A stretch of DNA of 64,000 bases. Source: Tretioscincus oriximinensis (lineage: Eukaryota > Chordata > Lepidosauria > Squamata > Gymnophthalmidae). How positions within the stretch are numbered: the stretch's first letter is position 1; each line of letters begins with the position of its first letter. The DNA lies in NCBI GenBank assembly GCA_022410635.1, contig JAJVDF010000136.1, positions 1,044,134 through 1,108,133 on the forward strand, read 5' to 3'. A program made the translations under genes and the position numbers. A model generated the notes under the pieces. It had not been told where the DNA came from and did not search any database. It was given only the letters and a program-made list of their open reading frames with translations. Positions 42,716-53,985 of this stretch are shown piece by piece.

Positions 42716-42779
42716 TCAGCTGTAGAACCTATGAGAAGTCAACTATCTAGGATGGATGCTGTTGCCACCTTTTATCTAG

Positions 42780-43025
42780 GAGGTTAGCACTTATTTTGGT
42801 AGTAAATTTTCTACATTGATAACCCTACTTCCACTATATAAATAAATATTAATAACAATATTAATACTTTGCCCTTGTCTCTCCTAACTCTCCTGTCCAT
42901 CGGCTTCACTGCTGTGTGATAGAGACAATATTTTTTGTCTATCTCCCTTTTTTTCACCACATACATGGCTTTATAAAGTTCAACGGGGTCATCTGTCCAA
43001 TGGCATCTTTCAAGGCTTACAGGCA
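42780..43025 (-). mobile_element. Old CR1 coding fragment
   Basis: Minus-strand peptides VELYKAMYV, KPMDRRVRRDKGKV correspond to the CR1 C-terminus (IEVYKIMHG, KLMGRKVRTDKGKY). Strongly diverged. Confidence 0.65.
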
Positions 43026-43750
43026 CAGGAATTTTAGATGAACGGTACAGTATGGAAATTCTACATCCCCAGTGTTAATACTTTATGTTTATGGAATAAT
43101 TTACTGTCCAATATTCCACAAAGCCTGACAGTTNTTAAACCATGCATTAATTTTAAAATCTTGCATTCTTACTGGAAGAACAATAATGAAAAAATAATCC
43201 TACAATTAAAATATCTATCCCTCCCTCCCTTCTCGCACAAAAACTATCCACATAAATCACAAAACTAAATATTTTATGCCATCGTTTCTTTTATAACAAA
43301 TCTCTCGGGTGCTCAGTTGTAAAATGATTGTTCCAGCATAAAGGTTAGCTTTCGGATTAAAAATGCATTTAGCCTGTGCCTTTAAACGGGTACCAGTACT
43401 GAAATTAATAGGGATTAAAAAATGAAAAGATAAAAATTGCATTGCAGACATTTTAATGCCTTCTCGGAAATAAACAGCCAGAGACATAAAAATGAAATGC
43501 AACTAAAGGTCTTTTGCTCTGTTGGAAAACAAGTCAGTTTATATTCACCATACAATTGTGAAGAAGTTATCTTAATGTTATCCCTGCATAATCAGGAGCC
43601 AGATGTTACTTTTTCTTGTTTGTTTCATTCCATGGATACAATGGATAGACAGATCAATGGACAGACAGACAGGTAGATAGGTAGACAGGCAGACACCAAG
43701 ATAGAAAGATAAATAGAAAGTTTATTCTTGTTCCAGTGGGTTAGTATATA
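43026..43750. other. Intronic DNA with short CAGACAGA-type repeats
   Basis: 43640-43720 contains a degenerate agacagac/gataga microsatellite. The rest is unassigned. Confidence 0.4.
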
Positions 43751-43932
43751 GGCTGACCAGATGACTCCTTTTAGGGGGGTTTGAAAACCCGGTTTTGGGA
43801 TACCGCCCAGGTTTTTTTGAGGATTTTTTTTCAAAACATATTTTGTTTTTTAATTTTTTTTCCTCAGAAAAACCTGGGAGGCATCCCAAAAATGGGTTTT
43901 CAAACCCCCCATAAGGGATCATCTGGTCAGAC
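43751..43932. mobile_element. Foldback MITE, short form, copy 1
   Basis: Almost the whole element folds on itself: ggctgaccagatgactcctt and ggtttgaaaacccggttttg on the left pair with aaaaatgggttttcaaaccc and gggatcatctggtcag on the right, with a T-rich centre. Flanked by TA on the left; the right flank is mutated. Confidence 0.85.
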
Positions 43933-44097
43933 ATGAGAAAATTACAAAAAAGATATTCTAAAAACATGTTATTAGAATATGTTTTTATAAAGTCACTAAA
44001 CTGACTGGAGTTTTCACGCACTTGAATCACACTGAGGCATCTTACAGTATTTTGCTTGCTACATTCTTTATCTCATAGANCCTTTTTTTTAAGGGTA
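43933..44097. other. Unassigned intronic DNA
   Basis: No features seen. Confidence 0.2.
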
Positions 44098-44310
44098 AAA
44101 GAAGAAGAGCTGGGTTTTATACCCATGTTTTCTCAACACAAAGGNAACCAAACCTTCTAAACTTCTCTTCACAACAGACACCTTGTGATGTAGGTGGGAC
44201 TGAGAGAGCTCCAAAGATCATTGACTACCTCAAGGTTTTGAGGGTTTTGACTAGTTGACTAGCTGATCCAGGAGACTTCTAGATAAGAGCCTGATAATCT
44301 AACCATTACA
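44098..44310 (-). mobile_element. Sauria-type SINE
   Basis: gaagaagagctgggttttat, ttctcttcacaacagacacc, ttgtgatgtaggtgggactg, then tctagataagagcctgataa and ctaaccattacagt at the head end. Directly abutted by another SINE in the opposite orientation. Confidence 0.75.
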
Positions 44311-44311
44311 G

Positions 44312-44532
44312 TCAACCCAGCTATTCGAAAGCATGAATTGCAAGAAATTGCAAGTGACTGCAAGTAGATACATGGGAACCACCACAGCCTGGTAGGGAAG
44401 ATAGAATGTGAGCCTTCGGGCAAAATACCCTTGTAAGCCACTTTGAGTCCCTTTGAAAGGTGAGAAAAGCGGGGTATAAGAACCCAGTTCTTCTTCTTCT
44501 TCTTCTTCTTCTCCTTCTTCTCCTTCTTCTTC
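44312..44532 (+). mobile_element. tRNA-like SINE, copy 4, head lost
   Basis: Begins caacccagctattcgaaagc and runs through ttgcaagaaattgcaagtga, gaaccaccacagcctggta, gtaagccactttgagtccct and gaaaagcggggtataagaac to a (TTC)n tail (44489-44532). The tRNA-like head is missing, probably lost at its junction with the Sauria SINE. Confidence 0.85.
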
Positions 44533-44987
44533 TACACCAGACAGGCTCTCATTGGATTAGCACAGAATGGGAACCCAGGGAACAGGGATTCTAAGACCCT
44601 TGTCACACCTAAATTTTACTCCAACCTCAGACCACTTTCAGAGAAAATGCATCAGCAAAATGGCAAGTTGTTTTTGTTCTCACCTTTTAACTCAAACACA
44701 TTTTTAAGTTTAGAAAACATGGAAATAAAATTACTCTCTGCTGCTGTGTTTTTCCATTCTGAAAATGAACTGAATCTGGATTAAAATTTAGGTAAGTAAT
44801 CAGGACATTTTAAAATCAAAACATGAATCAAAATAACTATTTCATAGCAGTGTGTGTGGTATGCAAATAAATATTCTTTTTCTCATTGTACAATGTGCTT
44901 AGTGATGCATACATTCGTACAAAAACAGAGGATTGTAAATAGCGAGATTAAAATTATATCCACTGTACAAGGCTGTCAGACGCTTAC
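44533..44987. other. ADGRL3 intron next to the exon (downstream side)
   Basis: No repeat recognised. Begins on the minus strand with the donor gtaagcg at 44987-44981. Confidence 0.5.
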
Positions 44988-45201
44988 CTTTGAGTCATAA
45001 TCTTATAGGCATCTGGGAGATAACAGCGAATATTTTCCATCTGAGCGGGATCAGAATCGCAGATTTTATCGTCCGTCCTGCCATAGTTGGCACTTTCAAT
45101 CATGATAACATCTGTTCCTGGACAACGCAGTTCAATAGGGTAGCTTTCGCAGGACAATTCTCGGCGGACTACGGCCATAGGAACGGGGGCACGGCTGAAG
45201 G
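44988..45201 (-). CDS. ADGRL3: Latrophilin-3 (adhesion GPCR L3) exon, lectin domain part
   Basis: Internal exon of 214 bp. On the minus strand the acceptor is a pyrimidine-rich tract ending tttctgcag (AG at 45203-45202) and the donor is CAAAG|GTAAGC (GT at 44987-44986). It opens in phase 1 and closes in phase 2. The 70 full codons give the galactose-binding (RBL) lectin domain start: [38 protein letters not shown] and [11 protein letters not shown], with four cysteines and no disruption. Latrophilins are synaptic adhesion receptors at the plasma membrane; this domain binds teneurins and is followed in the family by the olfactomedin domain that binds FLRTs. Paralogue choice: RAPVPMAVV and [11 protein letters not shown] are as I recall ADGRL3, whereas ADGRL1/2 have FGL(M/V)RREL and DPFQMEN. 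The next exon would start with the Cys after Gln-Arg; it is not in this window. Surrounding DNA is repeat-rich, as expected of this gene's very long introns. Confidence 0.95.
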
Positions 45202-45290
45202 CTGCAGAAAGACGAGAAAGATGGTATGGTGAACAGAAATTCAAATTAGACATTTAGTTTTATATTGTGTATTTAAGACACAACAAGCGC
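45202..45290. other. ADGRL3 intron end upstream of the exon
   Basis: Acceptor tract on the minus strand (ccatctttctcgtctttctg). A branch-point candidate is not obvious. Confidence 0.4.
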
Positions 45291-45535
45291 CCTACTGAAT
45301 CAGCCCTGGTCCTTCCTTCGGTCTCACCTAGTGGCCCACCAATTGCCCCTGGATATCTCAAGCAGAAGAAGACTTCTNACTCCCTGCAAATTGCATTCTA
45401 GGATTCCTGCCTGTTGCTCCATCCCAGTGGCAGGATCATAAGAACACAAGAGGAGCCCTGCTGAATGGGGCCACCAATTGCACCTGGGCATATCAAGCAG
45501 ACTGAGTCAAAATGTTCATTTGTCCCCAACTCTTT
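45290..45535 (-). mobile_element. Two old CR1 3' UTR fragments
   Basis: ccctactgaatcagccctgg with gtggcccaccaattgcccct (45290-45440), then cataagaacacaagaggagc with gccaccaattgcacctgggc (45437-45505). Both minus-strand and diverged. Confidence 0.7.
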
Positions 45536-45885
45536 GAATAGGGACTTGCTGTCCGCTAGCCAAGCACTGCACACACTCACACACAAATGTGTGCTTGCAT
45601 GTATGTGTATTATACAACAATTTAAATCTGATTTAGTGGGAAAGCAGAGATTTGTGTATTTACGAATTATGGTGATGATTTGCAGGAAAATTGGAAAATA
45701 TTAAGAGACACTGAATATTGTGCCAAGCCATTCATCTATAAAAAAATAAGAAAACCATGTTCTTTAATGGCATAGTCATGTGGAANGAGATCTATGTGGA
45801 AGATTGTTTTGGAGGGAAGGGCAAAGGGTAGAATTAATGTGCTTGTAAACTGTATACATTTATTTTCAAATGAAAGTATATAAAA
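45536..45885. other. Unassigned intronic DNA
   Basis: No recognised repeat; single N at 45786. Confidence 0.25.
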
Positions 45886-45887
45886 TA

Positions 45888-46063
45888 CTACTACTACAAG
45901 CACTACTACGATACTACTACTGTTATCACTACTAATAGTAGTAGTACTAATATTATTAATGTTGTTGCTGCTGTTGCTGTTGCTGCTGCTGCTGCTGCTA
46001 CTACTACTACTACTACTACTAATAATAATAATAATACCACCACCACCACCGCCGCCGCCACCG

Positions 46064-46098
<35 letters not shown>

Positions 46099-46131
46099 GC
46101 TACTACTACTACTACTAATAATAATAATAAG
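45888..46131. repeat. Complex triplet microsatellite at a CR1 tail
   Basis: About 245 bp built from runs of CTA, GTT/GCT, ATA, CAC/CGC and CTA again. It touches the 3' tail of the minus-strand CR1 (ataataagaacataagaac). The poly-Ser, poly-Val and poly-Gly translations are repeat artefacts. Confidence 0.95.
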
Positions 46132-47420
46132 AACATAAGAACATAAGAAGAGCCATACTGGATCAGGCCACAGCCCATCGAGTCCAGCATTCTGTGTCAC
46201 ACAAAGGCCCACCAGATGCACCTGGGCAGTCCGAACAGAGGAAAGCAAAATATGCTGCTCCTGTTCGTGACTCCCTGCAAATGGTATTTCAAAAGTCCTG
46301 CCTGTTGCTCCATCCCGGAGGCTACATCCAGACAACTATCTTAGTATCCATTTATACCCTTAGTGTCCATAAACCTGTCTAGTCCTGTCTTGAAACTATC
46401 CAAGCTGTTAGCTACCACTACCTCTTCAGGAAGTAAATTCCACAGGCCGATGACCCTCTGGGTGAAAAAATACTTCCCTTTGTCTGTTCTCACTTTTCTA
46501 CCCAACAGTTTTAAGGAGTGCCCTCTGGTCCTTGTGTTGTGTGATAGAGAAAACATTTTTTCTCTATTCACCCTGTCGATCCCATGCATGATTTTGTACA
46601 CTTCAATCAGATCACCCCTCAAACGTCTCCTTTCAAGGCTGAAGAGGCCCAGACGTTGCAGCCTTGCTTCGTAAGGGAGGTGCAGCAGACCCTTGATCAT
46701 TTTTGTTGCCCTTTTCTGCACCTTCTCCAGTTCCAAAATATCCCTCTTGAGATGTGGTGACCAGAATTGAACACAGTATTCCAAATGTGGCCTCACCACA
46801 GATTTATAAAGAGGCAAAACAACATTTGCTGACTTATTTTCGATTCCTTTCCTAATTATCCCCAACATGGAATTTGCCTTTTTTGCAGCTGCTGCACACT
46901 GGGTTGACATTTTCATTGAATTGTCCACTAACACCCCAAGATCCTTTTCTTGCTCGGTCACAGAAAGCTTGGTTCCCATCAGGTGGTAGGAGTATTTTGG
47001 GTTCTTTGCCCCAATATGCATGACCTTGCACTTGCTTAAGTTGAAGAGCATTTGCCACTTTGATGCCCACTCACCCAATTTCAATAAATCACTCTGGAGT
47101 GCCTTACAATCATTTTCAGTTTTCACTACCCTGAACAGTTTAGTGTCGTCAGCAAACTTGGCTACTTCACTATTTACCTCGGCATCCAGATCATTTATAA
47201 ATATATTGAAAAGCAAGGGTCCCAGTACAGATCCCTGGGGTACCCCACTTCTTACCTCTTTCCACTCAGAGAACTGTCCATTTAATACTACCCTCTGTTT
47301 TCTATCTTTTAGCCAGTTTCCAATCCAGGACAAAGTCTGTCCTCTTATACCATGAGTATGGAGTTTTTTTAGAAGCCTTTGATGAGGGACTTTATCAAAC
47401 GCCTTCTGAAAATCTAGATA
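46131..47420 (-). mobile_element. CR1 LINE, most complete copy in the window
   Basis: Runs from the octamer-type tail (46131-46150) through the 3' UTR to a 330-codon ORF (46341-47333) and a further 85 bp of ORF2 upstream (KAFDKVPHQRLLK-like sequence near 47395-47345 in broken frame). It is 5'-truncated into an N-containing join with an (ATA)n run at 47421-47440. Near-identical to 21585-22785 and 51345-51895. Confidence 0.95.
46341..47333 (-). pseudogene. CR1 ORF2 reverse transcriptase, C-terminal part
   Basis: 330 codons without a stop. It starts inside the RT (MSWIGNWLKDRKQRVVLNGQ); the Met is internal to the real ORF2, not its start. GVPQGSVLGPLLF is at about residues 30-42 and the catalytic FADD at 60-63. 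The thumb and C-terminal region follow (VVRPHLEYCVQFW, RRRLRGDLIEVYKIMHG) to the end FMDTKGINGY. The apurinic endonuclease and the N-terminal RT motifs are missing, so this copy cannot move. The unbroken frame indicates recent activity of the subfamily. It replicates by target-primed reverse transcription in the nucleus. Confidence 0.92.
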
Positions 47421-47437
47421 NANAATATNAACNNNAN

Positions 47438-48683
<1,246 letters not shown>

Positions 48684-49115
48684 CATAGAATCATAGAATC
48701 ATAGAGTTGGATGGGACCTCTGGGGTCACCAGGTCCAGCCCCCTGTTCAATGCAGGATTCATTAAACCATTCCGGACAGATGATTGTCCAGTCTCTGTTT
48801 AAAGACTTCCAGCGAAGATGAACTCCTGTGTCAACTGTTCCACTGGTTTATCACCCTGATTGTTAGAANTTTTTTTTCTGATATCTAATCTAAATCTACT
48901 CCCTTGCAGTTTCATCCCATTGTTTCTAGTCCTTCCATGTGCCAATGAGAATAATGCTGATCCCACTACTCCATGACAGCCCTTCAGATATTTGTAGGCA
49001 GCCATCAGGTCTCCTCTAAGTCTTCTATTCTGCAGACTAAACATCCCCAGATCCTTTAACCCTTCCTCATAGGACATGGTTNCCAGACCACACACCATCC
49101 TTGTAGCTCTCTTTT
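48684..49115 (-). mobile_element. CR1 LINE 3' part, ATTCTATG-tail family
   Basis: Tail catagaatcatagaatcata at 48685-48705, then gttggatgggacctctgggg and the coding region (RATRMVCGL, SLQNRRLRGDLMAAYKYLKG on the minus strand). Ns at 48869 and 49082. Confidence 0.92.
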
Positions 49116-49414
49116 GATTAACCAAGGATGAATACTGCCCTCCCCACATTAGGAGGAGACATACCCACAAGCTCTTAAGATGCTGAATCACACTTCCTGT
49201 TTGCTGTTGGCAACTGTTCCATTTTCTCTCCGCCTTATTGCGAATATCTTTGTGTATTTTCTGATTTTGGACCATGTTTTTCACTGAAATCAAATCAAAT
49301 AACATTTATTTATAATGCCCTAACACCAGAGAGTGGCCCAGTTTCATGAAAAAATTAATTTAAAACTAGAAAGCAGTTACATATATAAAAAATAAAGTCA
49401 GAGAAATGAGGATT
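49116..49414. other. Unassigned intronic DNA
   Basis: No recognised repeat; 49285-49400 is AT-rich. Confidence 0.2.
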
Positions 49415-49608
49415 AGAACATAAGAACATACGAAGAGCCATATTGAATCAGGAGGCAGCCCATCTAGTCCAGCATTCTATCTCATACAGAGGTCCACCAG
49501 ATGCNCCTGGGCAATCTGAACAGAGGAAAGCAAAATATGCACCTGTTCATGACTCCCTGCAAATGGTACCTCGGGAGTCCTTCCTGTTGCTCCATCCTGG
49601 ACCTTATG
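49415..49608 (-). mobile_element. CR1 3' UTR fragment
   Basis: acataagaacatacgaagag, then gcccatctagtccagcattc to tgttgctccatcctgga. UTR only. Confidence 0.88.
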
Positions 49609-49614
49609 ATACAG

Positions 49615-50130
49615 AACACCCTCTCAACTCACTGATTTCAACAATAATATTTCCCCGATGTGCTGGCATTGTAATTCAACCAACGGTAATTCTGTCCACC
49701 TATGGTGGAAATTTTGGGTAGTAAAAACCTTTTGGGAAGTCACAAAACTATACTATAATGGGTTAAACAGTGGATTGGGCTATTGATAAATGGCTTTTTC
49801 TTCAAGATCCAGTTCTAGGATTGGATGATGTAGAGAAATGTCTCTATGGTATGTTAACAACTGCAGCACATCTATTGAGAACCTATCTAGAACCAAATGG
49901 ACAGTTGGAAACTGGCAAAATATATCATAGAACTAATGCGATTTGAAATAATAGATGAAAGAAGAAAATATAACATGAGTTTGAAACACACCTTAGAGAA
50001 ATAAACTGCAAAAACTAATTTAGTATATTGAAGGAAGAGGTCATGGGTTGTCATGGGAGATAATACGCAATCAAATATTTCCTTTAATGCACAAATGGAT
50101 TTAAAATCTTTATCTAGATAGACGGGGGAA
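49615..50130 (+). pseudogene. L1 LINE ORF2 3' remnant
   Basis: gatgtgctggcattgtaatt and acctatggtggaaattttgg encode CWHCNSTN...HLWWKFW, the same Cys/His signature as the L1 at 10484. Several frame breaks follow. The tail end (cctttaatgcacaaatggat) parallels IFPLMQK-type sequence. Inactive and older than the 10.5-kb copy. It directly follows the CR1 fragment. Confidence 0.75.
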
Positions 50131-50195
50131 TGGTGGTGGATTTTTTGGAGGGGATAAAATATTGAAATTTGTTGCATATGTAATAATACAATGTA

Positions 50196-50273
50196 TACTG
50201 CTCAAAACAATTAAGAGAACACTTTAACATAACAGTGTATGTTAACGTTTTCCCTTCATTGTTTTGAGCAGTA
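50196..50273. mobile_element. 78-bp Tc1-like MITE
   Basis: Inverted tips tactgctcaaaacaattaag and the complement of cttcattgttttgagcagta are nearly perfect, with a centre of about 30 bp. TA duplication at 50194-50195 and 50274-50275. The ctgctcaaaa tip is typical of a widely distributed Tc1-like family in vertebrates, by recollection. Far too short to encode a transposase. Confidence 0.88.
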
Positions 50274-50740
50274 TATATAGTGTCATAAGAATTTCTTGTA
50301 ACTTAATAATAAGAAAATATGAAAAAAGAAAAAGAAATAGCTTAGCACAATATAAAAGGATATTGGATCAGAATGATCTTTGCTCTAATCCACTCGGTTA
50401 GAAGAGTTCAAGAGGAAAGCTTATAAGTGTTTAAGAAATTGGTGAACGTTCTCGTCTTCTGAACTCATGAGGAAAGTAGTTCCAATGATAAGGGATTTGG
50501 TGCTGTTTGAATTGCTCCCGAGATAACTTCTGATATGTGTGTTGACCCAAATCCAACAGTGACTAGTCTCTCCTGTGTATTAGTTACATGCTTCCCACTT
50601 TTTAAAACTTTTGTTACAGGCAGCAGCTCTGTTTCTGTTGGTCTCTCGGTTCTGTTTATTACTTTATTTCTGTGTGTAAATGTCTGGACTTATCACCAGC
50701 TGAATCTGGACACACTCTCTCCCAAAGTGTGAAGTTAACA
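50274..50740. other. Unassigned intronic DNA
   Basis: No recognised element. Confidence 0.2.
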
Positions 50741-50744
50741 AATG

Positions 50745-51130
50745 GACCATTCCAAATGGGATTGCTCTTCAGGGACAGCTTCAGACAGCTAGATGAATGC
50801 CTATGAGCCCTAACTGTTGGCATTGCAAAAGGGAAAGAGGAGCATTCTTACATCTGTGGTGAAACCGTCAAGATTCCCAAAAGTTAACTAATAGTTAACG
50901 GAGCAAATCATTTTATTAATAAGCTATCAAAATATTTGTAATAAAAAAGGATGTATTATAGTACTTTGGGAACTTTGAATATTAATGTGAGTGACTGTTG
51001 AATGTGGTCATGCAGTTTAGAAGGGCAGCAGCTAATTTCTAAATGGTATNAATTTATAATCAGTCAACTAAAGTTTGATTTGTTTAAGGAAACATGGGAT
51101 ATTTATAATGGGATGGTTGGGAGGCAAGAG
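50745..51130 (+). pseudogene. L1 LINE ORF2 3' remnant
   Basis: tgttggcattgcaaaaggga with cttacatctgtggtgaaacc encodes CWHCKRERGAFLHLWWN. Frames are broken after this point. This is a third L1 of the same type in the window; no poly-A tail or target duplication remains. Confidence 0.72.
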
Positions 51131-51344
51131 CAAAGGGATCCTCGAAGTGGTGAAATTAAAATAATGTAACAAGTTGTTCTGGCAAAATTATTGTACACAC
51201 GCCCACACATGTATCCAATAGCCCCTCCTCACATCCCATGCAGGCCGCACCTCCCATCAGAAATGACATCACTTAAGAAATCATTTCTGGTGGCTTCCTG
51301 GAACATCATCACTTAAGATGGTGTTCCTGGAAGCAGCAAATAGA
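51131..51344. other. Unassigned DNA with short inverted match
   Basis: 51255-51330 contains gaaatgacatcacttaagaa and aacatcatcacttaagatgg as nearby direct copies. Family unknown. Confidence 0.3.
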
Positions 51345-51895
51345 ATGACATTGAAGCAAGGCTGCAACGTCTGGGCCTCTTCAGCCTTGAAAGGAGACGT
51401 TTGAGGGGTGATCTGATTGAAGTATACAAAATCATGCATGGGATGGACAGGGTGAATAGAGAAAAAATGTTTTCTCTATCACACAACACAAGGACCAGAG
51501 GGCACTCCTTGAAACTGTTGGGTAGAAAAGTGAGAACAGACAAAGGAAAGTATTTTTTCACCCAGTGAGTCATCGGCCTGTGGAATTTACTTCCTGAAGA
51601 GGTANTGGTAGCTAACAGCTTGGATAGTTTCAAGACAGGACTAGACAGGTTTATGGACACTAAGGGTATAAATGGATACTAGGATGGATGTCTGGATGTT
51701 GCCTCTGGGATGGAGCAACAGGCAGGACTCCTGAAATACCATTTGCAGGGAGTCATGAACAGGAGCATATTTTGCTTTCCTCTGTTCGGACTGCCCAGGT
51801 GCATCTGGTGGNCCTCTGTGTGACACAGAATGCTGGACTAGATGGGCTGTGGCCTGATCCAGTATGGCTCTTCTTATGTTCATATGTTCTTGTGT
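51345..51895 (+). mobile_element. CR1 LINE 3' part, TTCTTATG-tail family
   Basis: From gaagcaaggctgcaacgtct through the C-terminal coding region to FMDTKGINGY, then UTR and tail cttcttatgttcatatgttc. Ns at 51605 and 51812 and one stop (agtgagtcat near 51567) within otherwise intact sequence. Confidence 0.93.
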
Positions 51896-52055
51896 TCTTG
51901 GGCAAGGGAGGAAGTGAGGGAGAGGGGCCCTGCACAAAAGCTCTGATCCCCCGTCAAAACACCCAAACATCTTTCCTCTGCAAGGAGACGAGTTGGTGCG
52001 CCCTGTGCTTGACAGCAGATCTGAACCCCCGGCATGCTCCAAGTGTTGCTCTTGT

Positions 52056-52232
52056 TGCAGCTGTCAGCCCCATCGGCTCCTTTGCCTTAAAATCCCAGAT
52101 TTTTACATTCCCTGATGCGACATCGGGGAATGTAAAAATCTGGGGTTTTCACTTAAAACCCGGATGGCACTATATTCTAGTCCCCAAATCCGGGAATGTT
52201 CCGGCTTTCCGGGATGTATGGCAGCCCTAGTG
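52056..52232. mobile_element. Foldback MITE with tight 27-bp-arm hairpin
   Basis: 52091-52117 and 52121-52147 are reverse complements with two mismatches and a 3-base loop (cga). The right edge ccgggatgtatggcagccct looks like a MITE tip; the left edge (gctgtcagccccatcgg) pairs only weakly. Confidence 0.6.
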
Positions 52233-52235
52233 CCA

Positions 52236-53156
52236 TTGTAGCAACCAGTTTACAAATCCCCCNAAAAATAGGTATCAGTTGCTCCGAACTGGTATGAACC
52301 AGCTGAATTCTGCCACTGGCTATCCGAAGTGTAATTCTGAACAAAGGTAAAGAAATGCAGTGTGTCCCAAAGTAATATTTACCTTATACTGTATAGATCC
52401 TATATTCTGATATTTTTATTCTTAATTTAAGTATACTTTCATTTCAGTATCCCCCCCCCCTCTACTTTTATTCACCTCAACCATTTTGCCTACAATTGTA
52501 GTGGCTGCAAACTAAATTGTAACTAAACAGGACAAGCAGGTCCATCTAAGAGTGTAAACATTGATCTGGAACACGCTAATATTTAAGGATTTATTGTATT
52601 AAAAAGTGGATGATATACTGAATAGTTTGGAATAATAAGCTAAGTATAGCTGGGGAGGGAGAGAGGGTTGGGAAGTGAGAATGAACTGTGATAATGGAAT
52701 CTAGGTGTCAAAGTATATAATAATAAACGCCAATAAAATAAAATTTTAGAAGTTACACCTTTCCTATGAGAATAGGGTGCTGCCCGTTCATTCCGTAGTT
52801 CTTGTTGGTTGCTAGACGCAGTAGCAAAATGAACCATTATATCTGCATCTGTGATTCTGGCTGGGTTCTGGCATTCCTGTTGCCAGCCAGCTTTCCTGGC
52901 AATGGAGATGGGTTTTTCCCAGAGCATCTATCGGCCATCTGTGTTTTGCGACAACTATCTGATAAGGGCTTGAAATGGTAGGAAAAGCCAGCAACTCTTT
53001 GAAGAATTAACATTCGCTACCACTGTCAGATGTGCAAGTCCCTTGTGCGTGTGAAATGCATAAATATTTTGCTTTTCCTTGCAGTGTTTTGATGTACTCA
53101 CAGCTCCAACTACATACTGTAAGAATGCTTCCAGAGAGCTAACACTTGTATGATGG
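52236..53156. other. Unassigned intronic DNA with a 10-C run
   Basis: 52451-52460 is a run of 10 C. No exon or repeat is recognised. Confidence 0.3.
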
Positions 53157-53415
53157 GTTTTTATTTATTTATTCGTTTATTTACTTAGAAATTTATATTC
53201 CCCCCTTCTTCACGAACAGATCTCAGGGCAGCTAACAAGAGGAAAAGCAAAAGTACAAATTATTTGAACACATTTCAGATAAAATCTTCCTTCTGACCTG
53301 CCCACCCTCCCTGGCAATACAAACAGAGATAGAGATTGGGAAAGAGAGAAAGATAGGAATCACAGACCTGGATAAAAAAGAGAGTTTTAACCTGGTGTTG
53401 AAGACTATATAATGA
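53157..53415 (-). mobile_element. SINE/LINE fragment with (TAAA)n tail
   Basis: The plus-strand tail tttatttatttattcgttta leads into aatttatattccccccttct and gatctcagggcagctaacaa, a minus-strand element with an L2-like terminal domain. Confidence 0.5.
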
Positions 53416-53439
53416 ACCTTCCTTATATAATCTAGCAAG

Positions 53440-53530
53440 GGGATCNTGTAGCGCTTGAGAGACTAGCAGAAAGAAAAAGTTAGGTGGAATTAGATTTTGT
53501 ATATAAGTCTACTTCTACAGATGCTAAGGA
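53440..53530 (+). mobile_element. Penelope-type terminal fragment
   Basis: gtagcgcttgagagactagc, agattttgtatataagtcta and cttctacagatgct match the Penelope terminus in order. Confidence 0.55.
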
Positions 53531-53589
53531 ACAACTGCCTACAGACAGACTATATGTAGTAAACTGGGTATTGGAAATAGCAACAAACA

Positions 53590-53663
53590 TACCAGATTGN
53601 TGTGTTGGACTCATATCTGGTAGTCCCCCAGTTCGATTCCCCGCTCCTCCGTGAAAGACAGAT
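53590..53663 (+). mobile_element. SINE head, 5' half of a split SINE
   Basis: tgtgttggactcatatctgg and ccagttcgattccccgctcc form a tRNA-like head with a B-box-like GTTCGATTCC. The body resumes at 53986 on the other side of a CR1 insertion. Confidence 0.65.
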
Positions 53664-53985
53664 AAGAACATAAGAACATAAGTAGAGCCATACTGGATCA
53701 GGCCACAGCCCATCGAGTCCAGCATTCTGTGTCACACAGAGGCCCACCAGATGCACCTGGGCAGTCCAAACAGAGGAAAGCAAAATATGCTGCTCCTGTT
53801 CGTGACTCCCTGCAAATGGTATTTCAAGAGTCCTGCCTGTTGCTCCATCCCGGAGGCTACATCCAGACAACTATCTTAGTATCCATTTATACCCTTAGTG
53901 TCCATAAACCTGTCTAGTCCTGTCTTGAAACTATCCAAACTGTTAGCTACCACTACCTCTTCAGGAAGTAAATTCCACAGGCCGA
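53664..53985 (-). mobile_element. CR1 3' part inserted inside a SINE
   Basis: Tail taagaacataagaacataag at 53664-53682 through UTR and into the C-terminal coding region, ending gtaaattccacaggccgat. SINE sequence lies immediately on both sides. Confidence 0.9.

Noticed and set aside
45736..46335. Long frames with poly-Ser, poly-Val and poly-Gly
   Set aside because: They read through the compound triplet microsatellite into CR1 3' UTR; not coding.
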